A stretch of DNA of 64,000 bases from Neocallimastix lanati (nom. inval.). Its lineage: Eukaryota; Neocallimastigomycota; Neocallimastigomycetes; Neocallimastigales; Neocallimastigaceae. Shown here piece by piece: positions 34,800 through 46,400 of the stretch; the stretch's first letter is position 1, and every line of letters starts with the position of its first letter. The notes beneath the pieces were generated by a model that was not told the origin of the DNA, searched no databases, and worked only from the letters and a program-made list of their open reading frames with translations. The stretch covers positions 1 to 64,000 of the forward strand of contig JACVTC010000197.1 of NCBI GenBank assembly GCA_016946835.1, written 5' to 3'. Position numbers and translations under genes: made by a program.

Positions 34800-35076
34800 G
34801 ATTATTCTTTTGAAAAAAAAATTTTTGAATTTTTAAGCTTGTTCTACTGGATCCTTTAGGGAATTGGTAGCAGCCGAGAAACCAGGTAGCTAGAAATTAC
34901 TAAGAGTGACTTATTGGAGTCTCGCTACTTTTGCACGGAGCAAGACTTTTTTATTCTGAAACCCAGGGCAGTAGACTGATTACTAATTTAAGAGTCACGA
35001 GCTGATTATTAGTATACTTCAGGGAGGAATATTATTATCGATCTTTTTATTATGATGGCCTTTGAAGTAATAGGAT
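34800..35076 (-). promoter_or_regulatory. Structured GC-rich leader upstream of ORF1
   Basis: This is an island of much higher GC than its surroundings. It contains a 9-bp stem, AGTCTCGCT (34918-34926) / AGCAAGACT (34939-34947), with one G-U pair in the RNA. On the minus strand it follows a sequence ending ACACCAACA, which looks like the end of an LTR. The arrangement (LTR-like end, leader, ORFs) matches the other elements here, but no TGG-type PBS is apparent. Confidence 0.5.
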
Positions 35077-35420
35077 TGTTGGTGTAAAAACTAAGATATA
35101 TAGAAAACACCAAAATTAATATAGCACACTTTAATGATATTTAGTTTGTATAATTTATTTGTTTATAATTTATTATAAAGTTAACAGTAGTTATATTATA
35201 TTATTTTATTATAATAATTTTTATTAGAAATACAATTTGTTATTATAATTTATTGTGTGAAAAACTTATTAATTTTATTATTTTTATGAATAAGAAACCT
35301 TTATTCAAATAACAATCTTATATCAACAAGTTTTTCAAAAGAATAATAAGGATTAAAATAAAGAAATTACATGCTATTTATATTTAAAATTTTATTTAAA
35401 GGTATCAGTTTTATACACTG
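35077..35420 (-). repeat. LTR-like spacer between element E pol and the ORF1-3 leader
   Basis: The plus strand begins TGTTGGTGTAAAAACT, so the minus strand ends ACACCAACA; toward 35405-35420 a TATAAAACTG sequence occurs on the minus strand. It lies exactly where a 3' LTR of element E and a 5' LTR of the ORF1-3 unit would be. No second copy was found, so calling it an LTR is inference. Its right boundary is uncertain. Confidence 0.35.
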
Positions 35421-35481
35421 ACTTATAACCTATATAATTGGATAATGATATATTAATTTTATTAATTATAATTTTTACTAA

Positions 35482-38400
35482 CTATTTTTCAAATTGTAAG
35501 CGGCTTAGCCAATCAGCTATGTCATTAGTTTTTCCTTTAATATGAATTCCTTTGACTTTATATTCCAATAAAGGTTCAATATACCTTTTTCGTCTATTGT
35601 CCACTACTTTCTGTGAGTTTCCATTAATTATTTCCTTGGAAGCATTATTATCCGTTAAGCATATGATTGGATATTTAGTATTGGATGTAAAATATGAGAA
35701 GTGTTCCAAAGTTCTAATTATAGATAATAATTCTTTGTCAAACATAGAATAATGTAGTTGACTTTTATCAAATTTAAATGAATAGAAACCAATTAACTTG
35801 ATTTGATTGTTTTTGTATAATTCAGTAGTGATGTTTTTATTATTATTATTATTATTGGTTAATTTATTAATGACAAAATCTTCCCCCCCTTTCGGAATTT
35901 GATAAAGTACACCGGCACCGGCAAATTCCGAAGCATCGGAAACCAAAATGAATTGTTCATCAAAGTTAAAAGCGGCACGTGGGTAAGTTTCTAATTTTTG
36001 TATACAGTCATAGAAATGTTTTCGTACAGAATTTTTGTTAAAATTGGAAAGATTATCAGAAAGAGGTTTAATGATATCCGCGTATTTTGGGATAAAATCA
36101 GAAAACCAGTTTAAGAGGCCTAAGACCTTTTGAAGTTTATTGAGAGATTCAGGACACGAAATACCACTAAGTTTATTGAGATTAAGGGGAATATAGGCGC
36201 CTTCCTTGATTAAAAAACCTAGATATTCAATTTTTGAAGGAAAGAACTGGCACTTTTCGATTTTACAGTAAACTTTAAACTTTCTAAATCTAGCAAGAAC
36301 CCATTTGCAATTTTCTAAACATTCTGTTTTAGTATCACCATAGACCACAACATCATCCAAGTAGCAAAGAACTCCGTTAAATAGTTTGTCAAAGAGAATA
36401 AAATTCATAAAAGCCTGGAAGAATGGTGGAGCGTCACTAAGACCGAAAGGCATAACGTTCCAAGTATAGATTCCCCATTCACATATAAAAGCCGTGGCTT
36501 CCTTGGTTAAAGCATCAGTAATTCGGATTTGATTATAGGCGGAACGGAGATCTAAGCAGATAACATATTTATGTTTACAGAGTTCGTTTACTTGTTCTCT
36601 AAAGTTAGGGATGGAATTTTGTGCAATATCGCATATTTTATTTACAGGCACATAATTGTAAACATAACGAAAGGAGCCGTCATGCTTGGGGACAGGAAAC
36701 ATATTAACAGCGTGAGGTAGTACTGCTGGTTCGATCCATCCTTCATCTAAATAGTTTTTGATCATTTCTTTGGTTGATGCTTCTTTAGAAGTAACCTTAG
36801 GTTTGGCTAAAGGTAGTGTTGCAATGTCTTGTTTTGTAATATTTAACTTAAAATCCCATTTACCTCTTGAAGGCGGAATGCCACGTGGGACCTTAAAAAC
36901 ATCCTTGAATTCTATTAATTCTAGAGGTAGTAGTTTATTAATTAGCTCTGCATTTTTGTTAATAGTTTTTTCATTAGTGAAAGTAACTTCATTTCTGTGA
37001 AGGTCCCGTTGGAGATTTAATAGTTCAGATTCGTTTTCGGAGGCTACCTTGTTGATTATATTATGGAAGGAAACATCGTAAAAATTACTAGTATATATTA
37101 TTGAAGAGTTGACCTCATTCATATGACGTCTAAATTTTTCATTTTCTTGACTAGCGGAGGAGTGTACTCTAACTTCGTCCCAGGAAGTTGGGTGATTATC
37201 ACCAATTATTCGTCTCGGGTTAATCGTATTTAGTTGGTTTTCCACTTCAGGAGGCAGGTCTTCGAGATTAATATTGTTTCTTGTAAGGTATTGTTTATCA
37301 CTTTCTTCGGCTACTAGTTGGGATTGCATCTTTTCTTCAATGGTGTTGTTGATTACTCTTATATTTCCAGGTTCGTCTTGGACTGCTCGTTGATCGGTAG
37401 GGAAAAATTCTTCAATTCTATCTATTGGAATATGATATGTTCTTTGGGCCATTTTGCCGATACTGAACATGTATTCGGGAGAATCAATAACCACGAATGG
37501 CAAATTTTTAACAACTAAAAAGTGAGAGTATTGTGGTACCGCGTTAATAAATTCTGAGTCCTCTGTTTGTCTAATTCTGTCCTTCAGTTTACAACAGAAG
37601 GATATTAGAGCTTTTCTAGTAGCTTTGGCTTTACCGGCTATGGTTGAAAATTCTTGATATGAAGTTTTGCTGGGTAGCTTTAGGGCGTCCATTAGTTTTT
37701 TACTGATTAAATTTAGAGATCCTCCAGAATCGATTAACATGAGAATTCTAATCATTGGTGGTTTACTTTTGTCGTTTTTGATTATAGGATTAATGTAAGC
37801 TTCAGCATATTTAGTAATTTTCCATGGCGCAGCGATTTGTATTTTATCAATTAGTTTTTGAATATTTTCGCCATCCTTGAAGTCTTTAGTACTTGGGATG
37901 AACATTTCGTTGATGAAGTAATGTGAAACTTCATTTGTACACTGGATTTCTTGTTTCTGAAATTCCTCTCCTTTTGGAGTTAATAATTCTTGTAATTGTT
38001 CCTTCATAATATCTATTTCATTATCGAAATCCTCTTCAATATCGTCTGAGTTTGAAATATCTATTGTATTGAAATAGGATGCTTGTCTTCTTTTTCTATT
38101 TTTATTTCTTCTTTTAAATGCCTTATATCCTGCTCTTGTATTATTTTTTGTTTGTTCAACAGGAGTAGCAGGCTCAATAATTTTGGTAGTTTTTTTATTG
38201 TGGCTTCTAGTACTACCCTTTCTAGAAGCATTATTAAAATTTTTTTGGATTTCTTGGTTTTGACTGCGGACACCAGAAAGTTGTAGGTATTCACTTCTTT
38301 GATCCTGAAGAACTCTTTCTTCTAAGGCCATCTTGTTGACAAAACGCATAATAGGTTTGAAATTATCATCAGAAAAAGTGGAAAAACATATGTTTTTCTT

Positions 38401-39690
38401 GATGGCTTCTTCCTGCCATTTTTTTGGTATTATTTCAAATACTTTAAGGCCCTTGGCGTAGTCAGATATCTTAAGTATCTTGGCTATTTTGTTTAATTTC
38501 GTTTCAAAGACATCGAGGTAATTTTTATCAATTTTAAGATTATTCCATAATTTTTGTGCTTCATCTATTGAATAGGTGGCAAATTTTGATTGAAAATGTG
38601 CCAAAATTTCATTGAAAGGAATAGTAATTCTGCCTGAATTAACCCCCCTTGCGGGAAGAAACTTATTATAAAAATAGTTTCTTTGATAAGATGGAAGGCA
38701 GGATAGGAATGCAGTGCAAAGGTATTCTTCATTAGGAGGATGAGCAAAATGGTGAAGATAATCATGGAATTGATACACAAAATCATCCGCGTCTTCAATG
38801 TTGCCCGAAAAAACAGGTTTTTTAATATCAAAGATTTTTTGGAAGGTAGAAGGATCCTTAGCCCGATCTGATGAAGAATCTGAGAAAGTAAGTTTATATG
38901 GCACTTGGAAGGAGACCCTCTTGTTACTAGCACTAAGTTTTACAGCAGTGGTTTTGGCCCATTCAGCTACGTTGCTATCGAGGACCTTGTATTCCCTATA
39001 TAGGGCACGACTAGGGAAGTATTTACTGGAGTCAGCTTCATTAAATTCGGTATTTTCTTTAGTCAATTTAGCTAAGTCTTCGCTATCTGAGATACTAGGT
39101 AGGTTAATTACTTTTGGACTAGAGGTGGTGGCCAAAGGAATTTCCAATGGACGAGGAGGAACAACAATAGGTTCCGGTTCTTTTTCTTTGTTCTTCTTTT
39201 TATCTAAAAGTTGGCGATAAGGCAGGTTAAGTACGTCAGCTGTTTTGAGACTGACTAAGGATGAAAGGTCATCAGAATTGTATTTACGGAATATATAATT
39301 AAGAAAGTTGTGAGTATAGGTTTCGAACTTCTTTTTAATGGATATGTCTGAAATAAATCCATTAGAATCCATCTCGCAATCAAATAGTATAGCGGTTTTA
39401 GGAAATCTAGAAATAGTATCTAAGTAAAGGTTATAATTAAAGATTTCTTTATTAGATATATTATTGGGTACAACAGTAACGTTAGATGGTATGATGTTTT
39501 CGATTCGTGCGAAAATGTCATCTATGGCATTAGTAATGACCTTAGTAAGAATTTGACCTTCTTTAGACGATACAAAGGTATCGTGATTTGTAGTAAAGTT
39601 TTTATAAAAATTAATTGTTTCATTACATAATGACAAGGCTTTAAAAATGTTTCCATTAACATCTGCTTGACTGTTTTTGTAGGACTCCAT
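35482..39690 (-). CDS. Gag-PR-RT-RNaseH polyprotein without integrase (element E)
   Basis: One intact 1402-codon ORF. Residues about 285-455 are a retrotransposon capsid domain (FQKIFDIKKPVFSGNIEDAD). A basic patch (KAFKRRNKNRKRRQ) follows and there is no CCHC knuckle. Protease has MLIDSGGSLNLIS near 650. RT has VPKHDGSFRYVYNYVPVNKI, LDLRSAYNQIRI, VMPFGLSDAPPFFQ and VLCYLDDVVVYG near 1110. RNaseH has LVSDASEFAGAG near 1248, MFDKELLSI, CLTDNNAS and a final Asp in NDIADWLSRL. The ORF stops nine residues after that Asp. No integrase is present in any frame before the next leader. All catalytic residues appear intact. The frame is open upstream of this Met to about 39750, so the true start may lie further right and be cut off. 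Confidence 0.92.
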   Translation of the reverse strand: MESYKNSQADVNGNIFKALSLCNETINFYKNFTTNHDTFVSSKEGQILTKVITNAIDDIFARIENIIPSNVTVVPNNISNKEIFNYNLYLDTISRFPKTAILFDCEMDSNGFISDISIKKKFETYTHNFLNYIFRKYNSDDLSSLVSLKTADVLNLPYRQLLDKKKNKEKEPEPIVVPPRPLEIPLATTSSPKVINLPSISDSEDLAKLTKENTEFNEADSSKYFPSRALYREYKVLDSNVAEWAKTTAVKLSASNKRVSFQVPYKLTFSDSSSDRAKDPSTFQKIFDIKKPVFSGNIEDADDFVYQFHDYLHHFAHPPNEEYLCTAFLSCLPSYQRNYFYNKFLPARGVNSGRITIPFNEILAHFQSKFATYSIDEAQKLWNNLKIDKNYLDVFETKLNKIAKILKISDYAKGLKVFEIIPKKWQEEAIKKNICFSTFSDDNFKPIMRFVNKMALEERVLQDQRSEYLQLSGVRSQNQEIQKNFNNASRKGSTRSHNKKTTKIIEPATPVEQTKNNTRAGYKAFKRRNKNRKRRQASYFNTIDISNSDDIEEDFDNEIDIMKEQLQELLTPKGEEFQKQEIQCTNEVSHYFINEMFIPSTKDFKDGENIQKLIDKIQIAAPWKITKYAEAYINPIIKNDKSKPPMIRILMLIDSGGSLNLISKKLMDALKLPSKTSYQEFSTIAGKAKATRKALISFCCKLKDRIRQTEDSEFINAVPQYSHFLVVKNLPFVVIDSPEYMFSIGKMAQRTYHIPIDRIEEFFPTDQRAVQDEPGNIRVINNTIEEKMQSQLVAEESDKQYLTRNNINLEDLPPEVENQLNTINPRRIIGDNHPTSWDEVRVHSSASQENEKFRRHMNEVNSSIIYTSNFYDVSFHNIINKVASENESELLNLQRDLHRNEVTFTNEKTINKNAELINKLLPLELIEFKDVFKVPRGIPPSRGKWDFKLNITKQDIATLPLAKPKVTSKEASTKEMIKNYLDEGWIEPAVLPHAVNMFPVPKHDGSFRYVYNYVPVNKICDIAQNSIPNFREQVNELCKHKYVICLDLRSAYNQIRITDALTKEATAFICEWGIYTWNVMPFGLSDAPPFFQAFMNFILFDKLFNGVLCYLDDVVVYGDTKTECLENCKWVLARFRKFKVYCKIEKCQFFPSKIEYLGFLIKEGAYIPLNLNKLSGISCPESLNKLQKVLGLLNWFSDFIPKYADIIKPLSDNLSNFNKNSVRKHFYDCIQKLETYPRAAFNFDEQFILVSDASEFAGAGVLYQIPKGGEDFVINKLTNNNNNNKNITTELYKNNQIKLIGFYSFKFDKSQLHYSMFDKELLSIIRTLEHFSYFTSNTKYPIICLTDNNASKEIINGNSQKVVDNRRKRYIEPLLEYKVKGIHIKGKTNDIADWLSRLQFEK

Positions 39691-41162
39691 TTGATTTTGG
39701 AAGACTTGAAGAGAAACGGTAAATTGTGAAGCAAGCTTTGAAATTATTTAATAATACGATAACCAATAAGTATAGATTATTGGTTGAAATTTTTCCAGGT
39801 TTTTCTACTAATCTTTTCCTGGAAAGTATTTTGTTAAGACTAGAAAATTCTTTATTTCTATATTTTAAAATATAAAAAGGACTCTTGAGTTTCCTTTCGA
39901 AAATCAAGAGTTATTATTATAAGAAAATAATAATAACAATAAAATTTTATAAATTAAAATATTAATAATAATAATAAATTTTTTTTTTTAAAATAATTTT
40001 TATTTATTTTTTTGGTAAAATAAAATAAATAAATTAAATTATCTTATAATAAACTCGATTTTTTTAATAAAACAAATTTAAAATTTACCAATTTTAATTA
40101 ATAATATTATTATTAAAATAAAATTGTGGATTAGAAATTGCTATAAAAGAATTTTTATTTCAATTTCTAACAATAATAACTCTTCTTCAAGCTATCAAGA
40201 ATATTTGCTAAAACGTAAAAGAAAAATTTATATATATTATAAAATATTATTATTTTAATACTGCATTAATTATATTTTGCATAATATAAATAGGTAATAT
40301 GGAAATGAATAATGATATCAGCCCTTCCAAGCATAAGAGTTTATAATTAATTGATTGGTTTAAATTATAAAAATTTAATTAATTTATTTAATTAAAAAAA
40401 AATATAAATATCTCAAAAAATTTCATGTAAATTTAAAAATCGTGTTTTATTAAAAAATTAATAATTAATAAATTATTATTTAACACCAACCTTTTGATTC
40501 AAAGATTTGTGTTTAATAATAAGTTTTATTTTATTAGGTTATTAATTTAAATTCTTGTTTCTTATTGTTAAGTACAGCTTTACAATAAAAACACCTTTGG
40601 ATATAATCAAAACCTTGGTGTTGAGAAACAAATAAAAATAAAGTTATAGATAATATTTTAATATTACCTTTGATAAAGGATAAGTCAGTTACAAATTATT
40701 TTAATTTATGAATAAGGACGTCTTTTATTAAATATTAATAATATTATTGTTGAAACTTTATAAAAATAACAAAATTTTTTAATTTTATTTTTAATTATCA
40801 ATTGATTTAGTACGCTTTAGAAGCGTAAATTATAAGAAATAGAAGAAACGTAAAGTTTCCGGATTAATTATTCTTAGTGTATAATTATTGTGATAATTTG
40901 CACTAAGCTCTGGCCTTTCTATTCATTTGAGAGTAGAGGAGTCTGGTGTGAACAGGGCATGACGCCGTAATAGGCAAGCTGTCTTGAATTAATTTACATA
41001 CTACTTTGCGTGCTTCCTATAATTTACGGAAATTGCAGGAAATACTTTTGATAATTAAAATAAAATTTTAGAATTTTTATTATTAAGAATTTATATTATT
41101 AATCAAATTTAATTAATTCTCTTAAAAAAATATTTTTTTAATAAAATCATTTTTATATTAAC
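39691..41162 (+). other. Probable 5' LTR and leader of element D
   Basis: No genes. Plus-strand TATAAAAAGG (39871-39880) is followed by a hairpin CTCTTGAGTTTC (39882-39893) / GAAAATCAAGAG (39899-39910), the same arrangement as in LTR C. A GC-rich leader island lies at about 40910-41040, and gag starts at 41163. LTR borders cannot be set because the 3' LTR at 51676 is only weakly similar by eye. The first 130 bp may be the truncated 5' end of element E. Confidence 0.4.
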
Positions 41163-42121
41163 ATGGAAGAATCAAATATCTTCGATACTGCTAATCTGAA
41201 GGATGGATTCGCTGCTGACAGAAAGTATCTTAAGGGATTTCTTGCCAAGATGGAGCTTATCTTTCTTTTATATCCTGAAAGGTTCCCCGGAGATGAAGAT
41301 AAGGTAGTATATATTATCTCTCGCTTTTACGGTAAAGCTATGAATTGGGCAGCTACCATGATAGAACACCGTGATCCATGTCTTAGTAACTACGAAGCTT
41401 TTATTGGTTCCATAAAATCTTTTTTTGGGACCTCTGATGCTACCTATGTTGCAAACCAAATGCTAAGAAATATACACCAGAGGAATCTAGGGGGAATTCA
41501 AGGATATATTTTAGAATTCAACAAGTATGCTGACGATTCAAATTGGAATGAAGAAGCAAAGATGGATGCCTTTATTGCTGGATTAAATAACCAAGTTGCT
41601 ACCAAGATTATTGAAATATTCCCAGGACCCAAAAGCTTACTTGCTCTTCAAACTATTGCTTCTCGTATTGATGCTAGACTATCTACAACCCAAAAATTTC
41701 AAAGAAATAGATCATCTTATACCAGTAATAGGTTTTCTACTTTTAGAAGAAAATGTACAAATAAAAATTCTAGTAATAAACAATTTTATGGACATCTCTC
41801 AAAAGAAGAAAAAAAATATCATAGGAAAGAAAATTTATGCTTATATTGTGGTTCTCCTATTCACTCTATTAAGGATTGTCCTAAAAGAACTAATAAAGAT
41901 GAATCTTCTTCAAGTACTACCTTAGTTTCAAAACCTCTTTCGAATTCTACTCTTAATCAAGTCAATAACTCCGAGTCTTCTCAAAGTCTTTTCAATTTTA
42001 CTCCTGGATTCAATAGCTCTTCTATCCCAGTAGATATATTAGTAGATTCTGGTTCATGTTATAATCTTATTGATGAAACCTTTGTTAAAAATAACAATAT
42101 TCCTACTACTTCCATTAATAA
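41163..42121 (+). pseudogene. Gag and protease N-terminus of element D (interrupted)
   Basis: The ORF starts MEESNIFDTANLKDGF. Capsid motifs are present (FYGKAMNWAATMIEH, FFGTSDATYVANQM, GYILEFNKYADDSNWNEEAK), then a CCHC knuckle CLYCGSPIHSIKDC near residue 226 and a protease motif VDILVDSGSCYNLID near 297. At 42122 the frame enters the SINE-like insertion and ends at 42179. The continuation of the same protein is at 50622, so gag and pol were one ORF before the insertions. Confidence 0.85.
42108..42121. repeat. Target-site duplication, left copy (SINE-like insertion)
   Basis: ACTTCCATTAATAA, identical to 42565-42578. The bases are protease codons of element D (TSIN followed by part of the next codon). 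A 14-bp duplication is typical of LINE-mobilised elements and too long for LTR elements. Confidence 0.9.
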
Positions 42122-42564
42122 CATAGATTGCACATACTGGGTACCCATCTCCCAATATGGCCATACAGTTATTAATTAACTGTAAGGTGATGAGTTATTG
42201 GCATACTGTATCAGCTTCGCCGCTCTCAATCGTCGTTACACACTGCCCGGAGATGCATTCCTAACGTTCCTACATATATCTCTAATGACCACGAGCATCA
42301 GAACGGAATCATTAACTCCTCCCTAGTGGGTGTAATCATTGGCGATTGGAAATATTACAACCATCAAGGTCTATGCTTAAATTCAAAGCGTAGTATCAGG
42401 GTTGGGTGAAATAATCATTTGAGGGAAAGCCTTATGAATATCACGTGTGGTCTCATGATATCCCAGGATAGAAACCTCATCCGATTATTTGGTGCCATGC
42501 CGAGGATTCGAACCCCGCCCTCTACAGTAACCTGTATCGTCCTAACCGACTGGACCAACATGGC
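42122..42564 (-). mobile_element. SINE-like non-autonomous insertion with tRNA-like 5' head
   Basis: A 443-bp insert of near-normal GC content in an AT-rich element, flanked by a perfect 14-bp duplication. On the minus strand it begins exactly with a tRNA-like sequence (42490-42564): acceptor GCCATGT pairs with GCATGGC and is followed by A and CCA. The A box is TGGTCCAGTCGG (42546-42557) and the B box GGTTCGAATCC (42504-42514); the T arm is good. The anticodon arm does not form a standard 7-nt loop. The body (about 370 bp) matches nothing else in the window, and the 3' end lacks poly-A. Pol III promoter, tRNA head and duplication together support a SINE; the LINE partner is unknown. Confidence 0.8.
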
Positions 42565-42578
42565 ACTTCCATTAATAA
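42565..42578. repeat. Target-site duplication, right copy (SINE-like insertion)
   Basis: ACTTCCATTAATAA, matching 42108-42121. Its last four bases (ATAA) also serve as the left flank of element G, whose LTR begins at the next base. Confidence 0.9.
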
Positions 42579-42892
42579 TGTTAAGGTTTTAGAGAATTAA
42601 ATAAAAATAAAGTAAGGAAACACAAATTTTATTTATTTATTTATTATTTTTATTTATAAATTTATTTGATTTTATTTGATTTGATTCGATGATATTTAAA
42701 AATTAGTAGCAAAATTTACAACTATTTATACTTTTTTTTCAAGGCATAAAAGTTGTTCTTGCCACTAAATTACATTTTATTATTATTTTTCTTTTTATAT
42801 ATAAAAACTATTAAATTTAAATTGATTTTTATAATCAATTATATAAAATTTAATTATAACAATATAAATAAAATACATTTATAATATTAATA

Positions 42893-42950
<58 letters not shown>

Positions 42951-43442
42951 CTAATCTATCTAAAATATTACTAATAAGAATTTATTTAATTGGCTAAAAT
43001 TTTTATTACAATCTGTTAAAATATTCAAATAAAAATAAAAATACTATTCTAATATAAAGGTTTTTAATAAAATAAAATATTTTTCAATATAAAATAAAAC
43101 ATTTCGATATAAAATTTTATAATAAAAGTTAAAATATAATATATAAATTTTTAATTATCAATATATAAAAATATTATTAATACAAATTTTCATTATTAAT
43201 ATAAAAATAAAAAAATAAGATTTATTATTAATATTGTTAATATAAGTTTTAAATATATAAAAATATTACTATTAATATAAGATTTAATATAAAAATTATA
43301 AAGTTTAATATAATTTTTGATCTAATTTTTAATCTTTGAATTTAAAAATTTATTAAAGTACAAAAATAATAATGTACACATAATGTATTAGAAATAAATC
43401 GTAGATTTAATTAAGAATGCATTATTTAGTACATTCTTATCA
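42579..43442 (-). repeat. Left (3') LTR of element G
   Basis: The 864-bp LTR starts TGTTAAGGTTTTAGAG and ends ATTCTTATCA. It matches 49760-50621 except for the length of one poly-T run (54 against 52), which indicates a very recent insertion. The flanks share ATAA (42575-42578 and 50622-50625), a 4-bp duplication, or AATAA if the LTR ends one base earlier. The G-rich polypurine-like sequence (minus strand TCGGGGCATCT) lies at 43443-43455. Confidence 0.95.
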
Positions 43443-43460
43443 AGATGCCCCGACGAAGAC

Positions 43461-46400
43461 TCAAGCTTCTCTGTAAGCGGAGTTAAACTTTACTAAATTT
43501 TTAAAATGAACATTCCTATCGAGTTGTTTCCCAGTTTTCTGATCGATTAAGGTTGCCGTGTTGAATTGAATTTTTAAAATTTTAAATGGTCCATTGTAAT
43601 ATGGTTCTAGCTTAGTGCGGCTAAAGTTTCTAACAAGAACAAGATCACCAGCTTTTAATTCTTTTCCTTTTTTCATACTTATTTGTTCTTCTCGTCTTGT
43701 TGCCCAATACTTGTTAGCATTCTTCACATTTTCGCATGCTTCTCTAGTCCATTGATAATGACGAACAAATTTTTCCATTAAAATTTCATCATACGATTTA
43801 CCTGCATTTTCAATTGTTCTTATGGCTATATCATAAGGCTGTTGGTCTTCTCTTCCATATACTAATTCAAAACTAGAATGTCCGGTAGCTGTGTTTTTGG
43901 TAGTTCGAAGTGCCCATAAAGCAGAAGGTAAAACTTCATCCCAATCTTGATTTTTCCTTCCTAATAAACGAAGTAATTTTCCAATTTCTTTATTTCGGTT
44001 TTCAGTGAGACCATTGGATTCAGGGTGATAGGTAGCTATGAATTTTACATAAACATCATAAAGATCAAGAAAGATTTTAGTCATATCAGAAGTGAATTGG
44101 ACTCCATTATCTGTAGTAATAACTTGAGGCACACCATGTCTTGCAAAAACGTTTATTAAAAATTTAATTATATCAGAGGAAGTTATGTTTTCAGTGGGTT
44201 CGGCTTCAACCCATTTGGTAAAGTAATCAACAGTTACTATAATATATTGATTATTATTTCTTGTTTTTGGTAACGGTCCTATAATATCTAATCCTAAATG
44301 CACAAAGGGACCCTCCACTTTAGTTGGATGGATTTCGGTTGGTTCTGGATATGGTTGAGGACGATTTAACTGGCATTTTTCACAATTACTAACAATTCTT
44401 TTGATATCTTTAATCATATGATTCCAATAAAAGTTTTTCTTAAGTCTTTGATATGTTTTGTAATATCCTTCGTGGCCAATATTATGAGCTTCTAAAATTA
44501 ATTTAAACCTTTCATTTTCGTCCGTTATTAATTTTCTATAATTTCCATTGTCGATAAAATAATCTTCACCATCAATAACAGTAAACTTTTCATTAATAAA
44601 TTCCTTTATAACTTTAGATAATAATTCTTCATTATTTCCATTAGTAATTTTTGTTAATAATATCTTTCTCTCTTCCTTACTTTTCATTCTTGAAAGAGCA
44701 TCAGCTAACACATTCTTTTTGCCTGATTCATATTTTATATTAATTCCGAGCATACTAGCGGTTAGACACCATCTTGTTTGCCTTGCATTCAAAGGTTCTT
44801 TATTCTTAAATAAACCAACTAATGGTTTATGATCTGTGTAAATAGTTGTAGGTAATGGATTTCCTTCAATATAAGATTTAAATTTAGTCATACAGTAAAA
44901 CAAAGCGGTTCCTTCTAAATCGGTAATACCATAATTCTTTTCAGCTTTCTTTAAACTTCTACTTATAAAGTGTATTGGATGCTCCTTACCGGTTTCTTCT
45001 TCTTTTTGTAAAAGAACTCCACCAATTCCATTATACGAAGCATCAGTTCTAATGATAAAAGGTTTGTCAAATGACGGAAATTTTAGAATAGGTGCATTGA
45101 TTAATTTTTCTTTTAGGAGTTCAAAGCTTTCTTGTTGTTCTTTATTCCATTCATATTTGGTATTCTTTTTCAATAATTTACATAAAGGTGAGGTAATTTG
45201 AGCATATTTAGGAATAAAATCACGATAATATCCCACTGCTCCTAAAAATGATCTTAATTCATGAAGTGATGAAGGGGCTTCCCACTTCTTAATAGCTGTT
45301 ATCTTACTTTCCATGGGACTTAATCCTTTAGTAGTAAGTTTGTGACCTAATACATCAACTTCAGTTTGAAGAAAATGGCACTTTTCAATATTAATTTTTA
45401 ACTTGTTTTCTTTAAATACTTCTAATACTTGTTTAATATGAATTAAATGTTCTTCGATACTTTTTGAATAGATCAAAACATCATCAATAAATACATAAAC
45501 AAATTCACCAATAAAAGGGAATAAAATTTTATTCATTTCTCTTTGGAAGGTTGAGGGAGCTCCAGTAAGTCCAAAAGGCATAACCTTAAATTGATAATTT
45601 CCAAACTTAGTAGTGAAAGTGGTTACTTCAACGCTTTCTTCATCCATTAAGATTTGGTGAAAACCAGAAAATAAATCAAGAGTTGTAAATATTTTAGCTC
45701 CTCCGAGACTATCAAAAATTTCATCTATATATGGAACTGAATAAGAATCTTTTTCTGTCATATCATTGACTTTTCGGTAGTCAATGCACAAGCGCCACTT
45801 TCCATTGTGTTTTAGAATGAGTACTACTGGAGATGACCATTCTGAACAGGATGGTTCTATCAATCCTTTCTTAATAAGCTTTGTAAGTTCTTCTTTTAAG
45901 ATATCTGATTTTAATTTAGTTAACCTATAACTTCTTAATTTTACTGGCTTTGCATTTGCTTTCAAACGGATCTTATGTGGTGAAAGTTTAGAAGGAGTTA
46001 GTTCTTCTGTTGAAGTGGCAACTATGTCAATCATTTCTTTGAGAATTTTAATAATTTGTTCTTTATAATCTTTATTTAAGGTACTTAAAAATTCATCACT
46101 CTCAATAAATTCCATTGGAGTTAATTCCTTTATAATTTCCTTTTCATTATTCGTTTCTTCAACTTTTCTAATAGTGCAGATTATACTTTCTTCATCATAA
46201 TATTGATTATTTATTTTAGCTATTTCTTCGTATTCACTTTCTGACAAAAGTTTACATAGACTGTTTAAGGTTGGATGAATAAATAAACAATGATCGATTT
46301 GAGTTTTAAAGTTTATTAACATATCATAAAATGAGTCTTCTTTCTCAATAATTCTAAAGTCCGCATTAAATTCATAATTATTAATTTTTACTGGTAATCG

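Noticed and set aside
35482-39690. Element E as an integrated plant pararetrovirus
   Set aside because: It has a Ty3-type capsid and RT and no movement-protein or coat-protein zinc motif; the surroundings are retrotransposons of a probable fungus. Lack of integrase alone is not enough.
42490-42564. Functional tRNA gene on the minus strand
   Set aside because: Acceptor and T arms pair well, but the anticodon arm cannot form a 7-nt loop with U33, and the sequence starts exactly at a 14-bp target duplication. It is the head of a SINE-like element.
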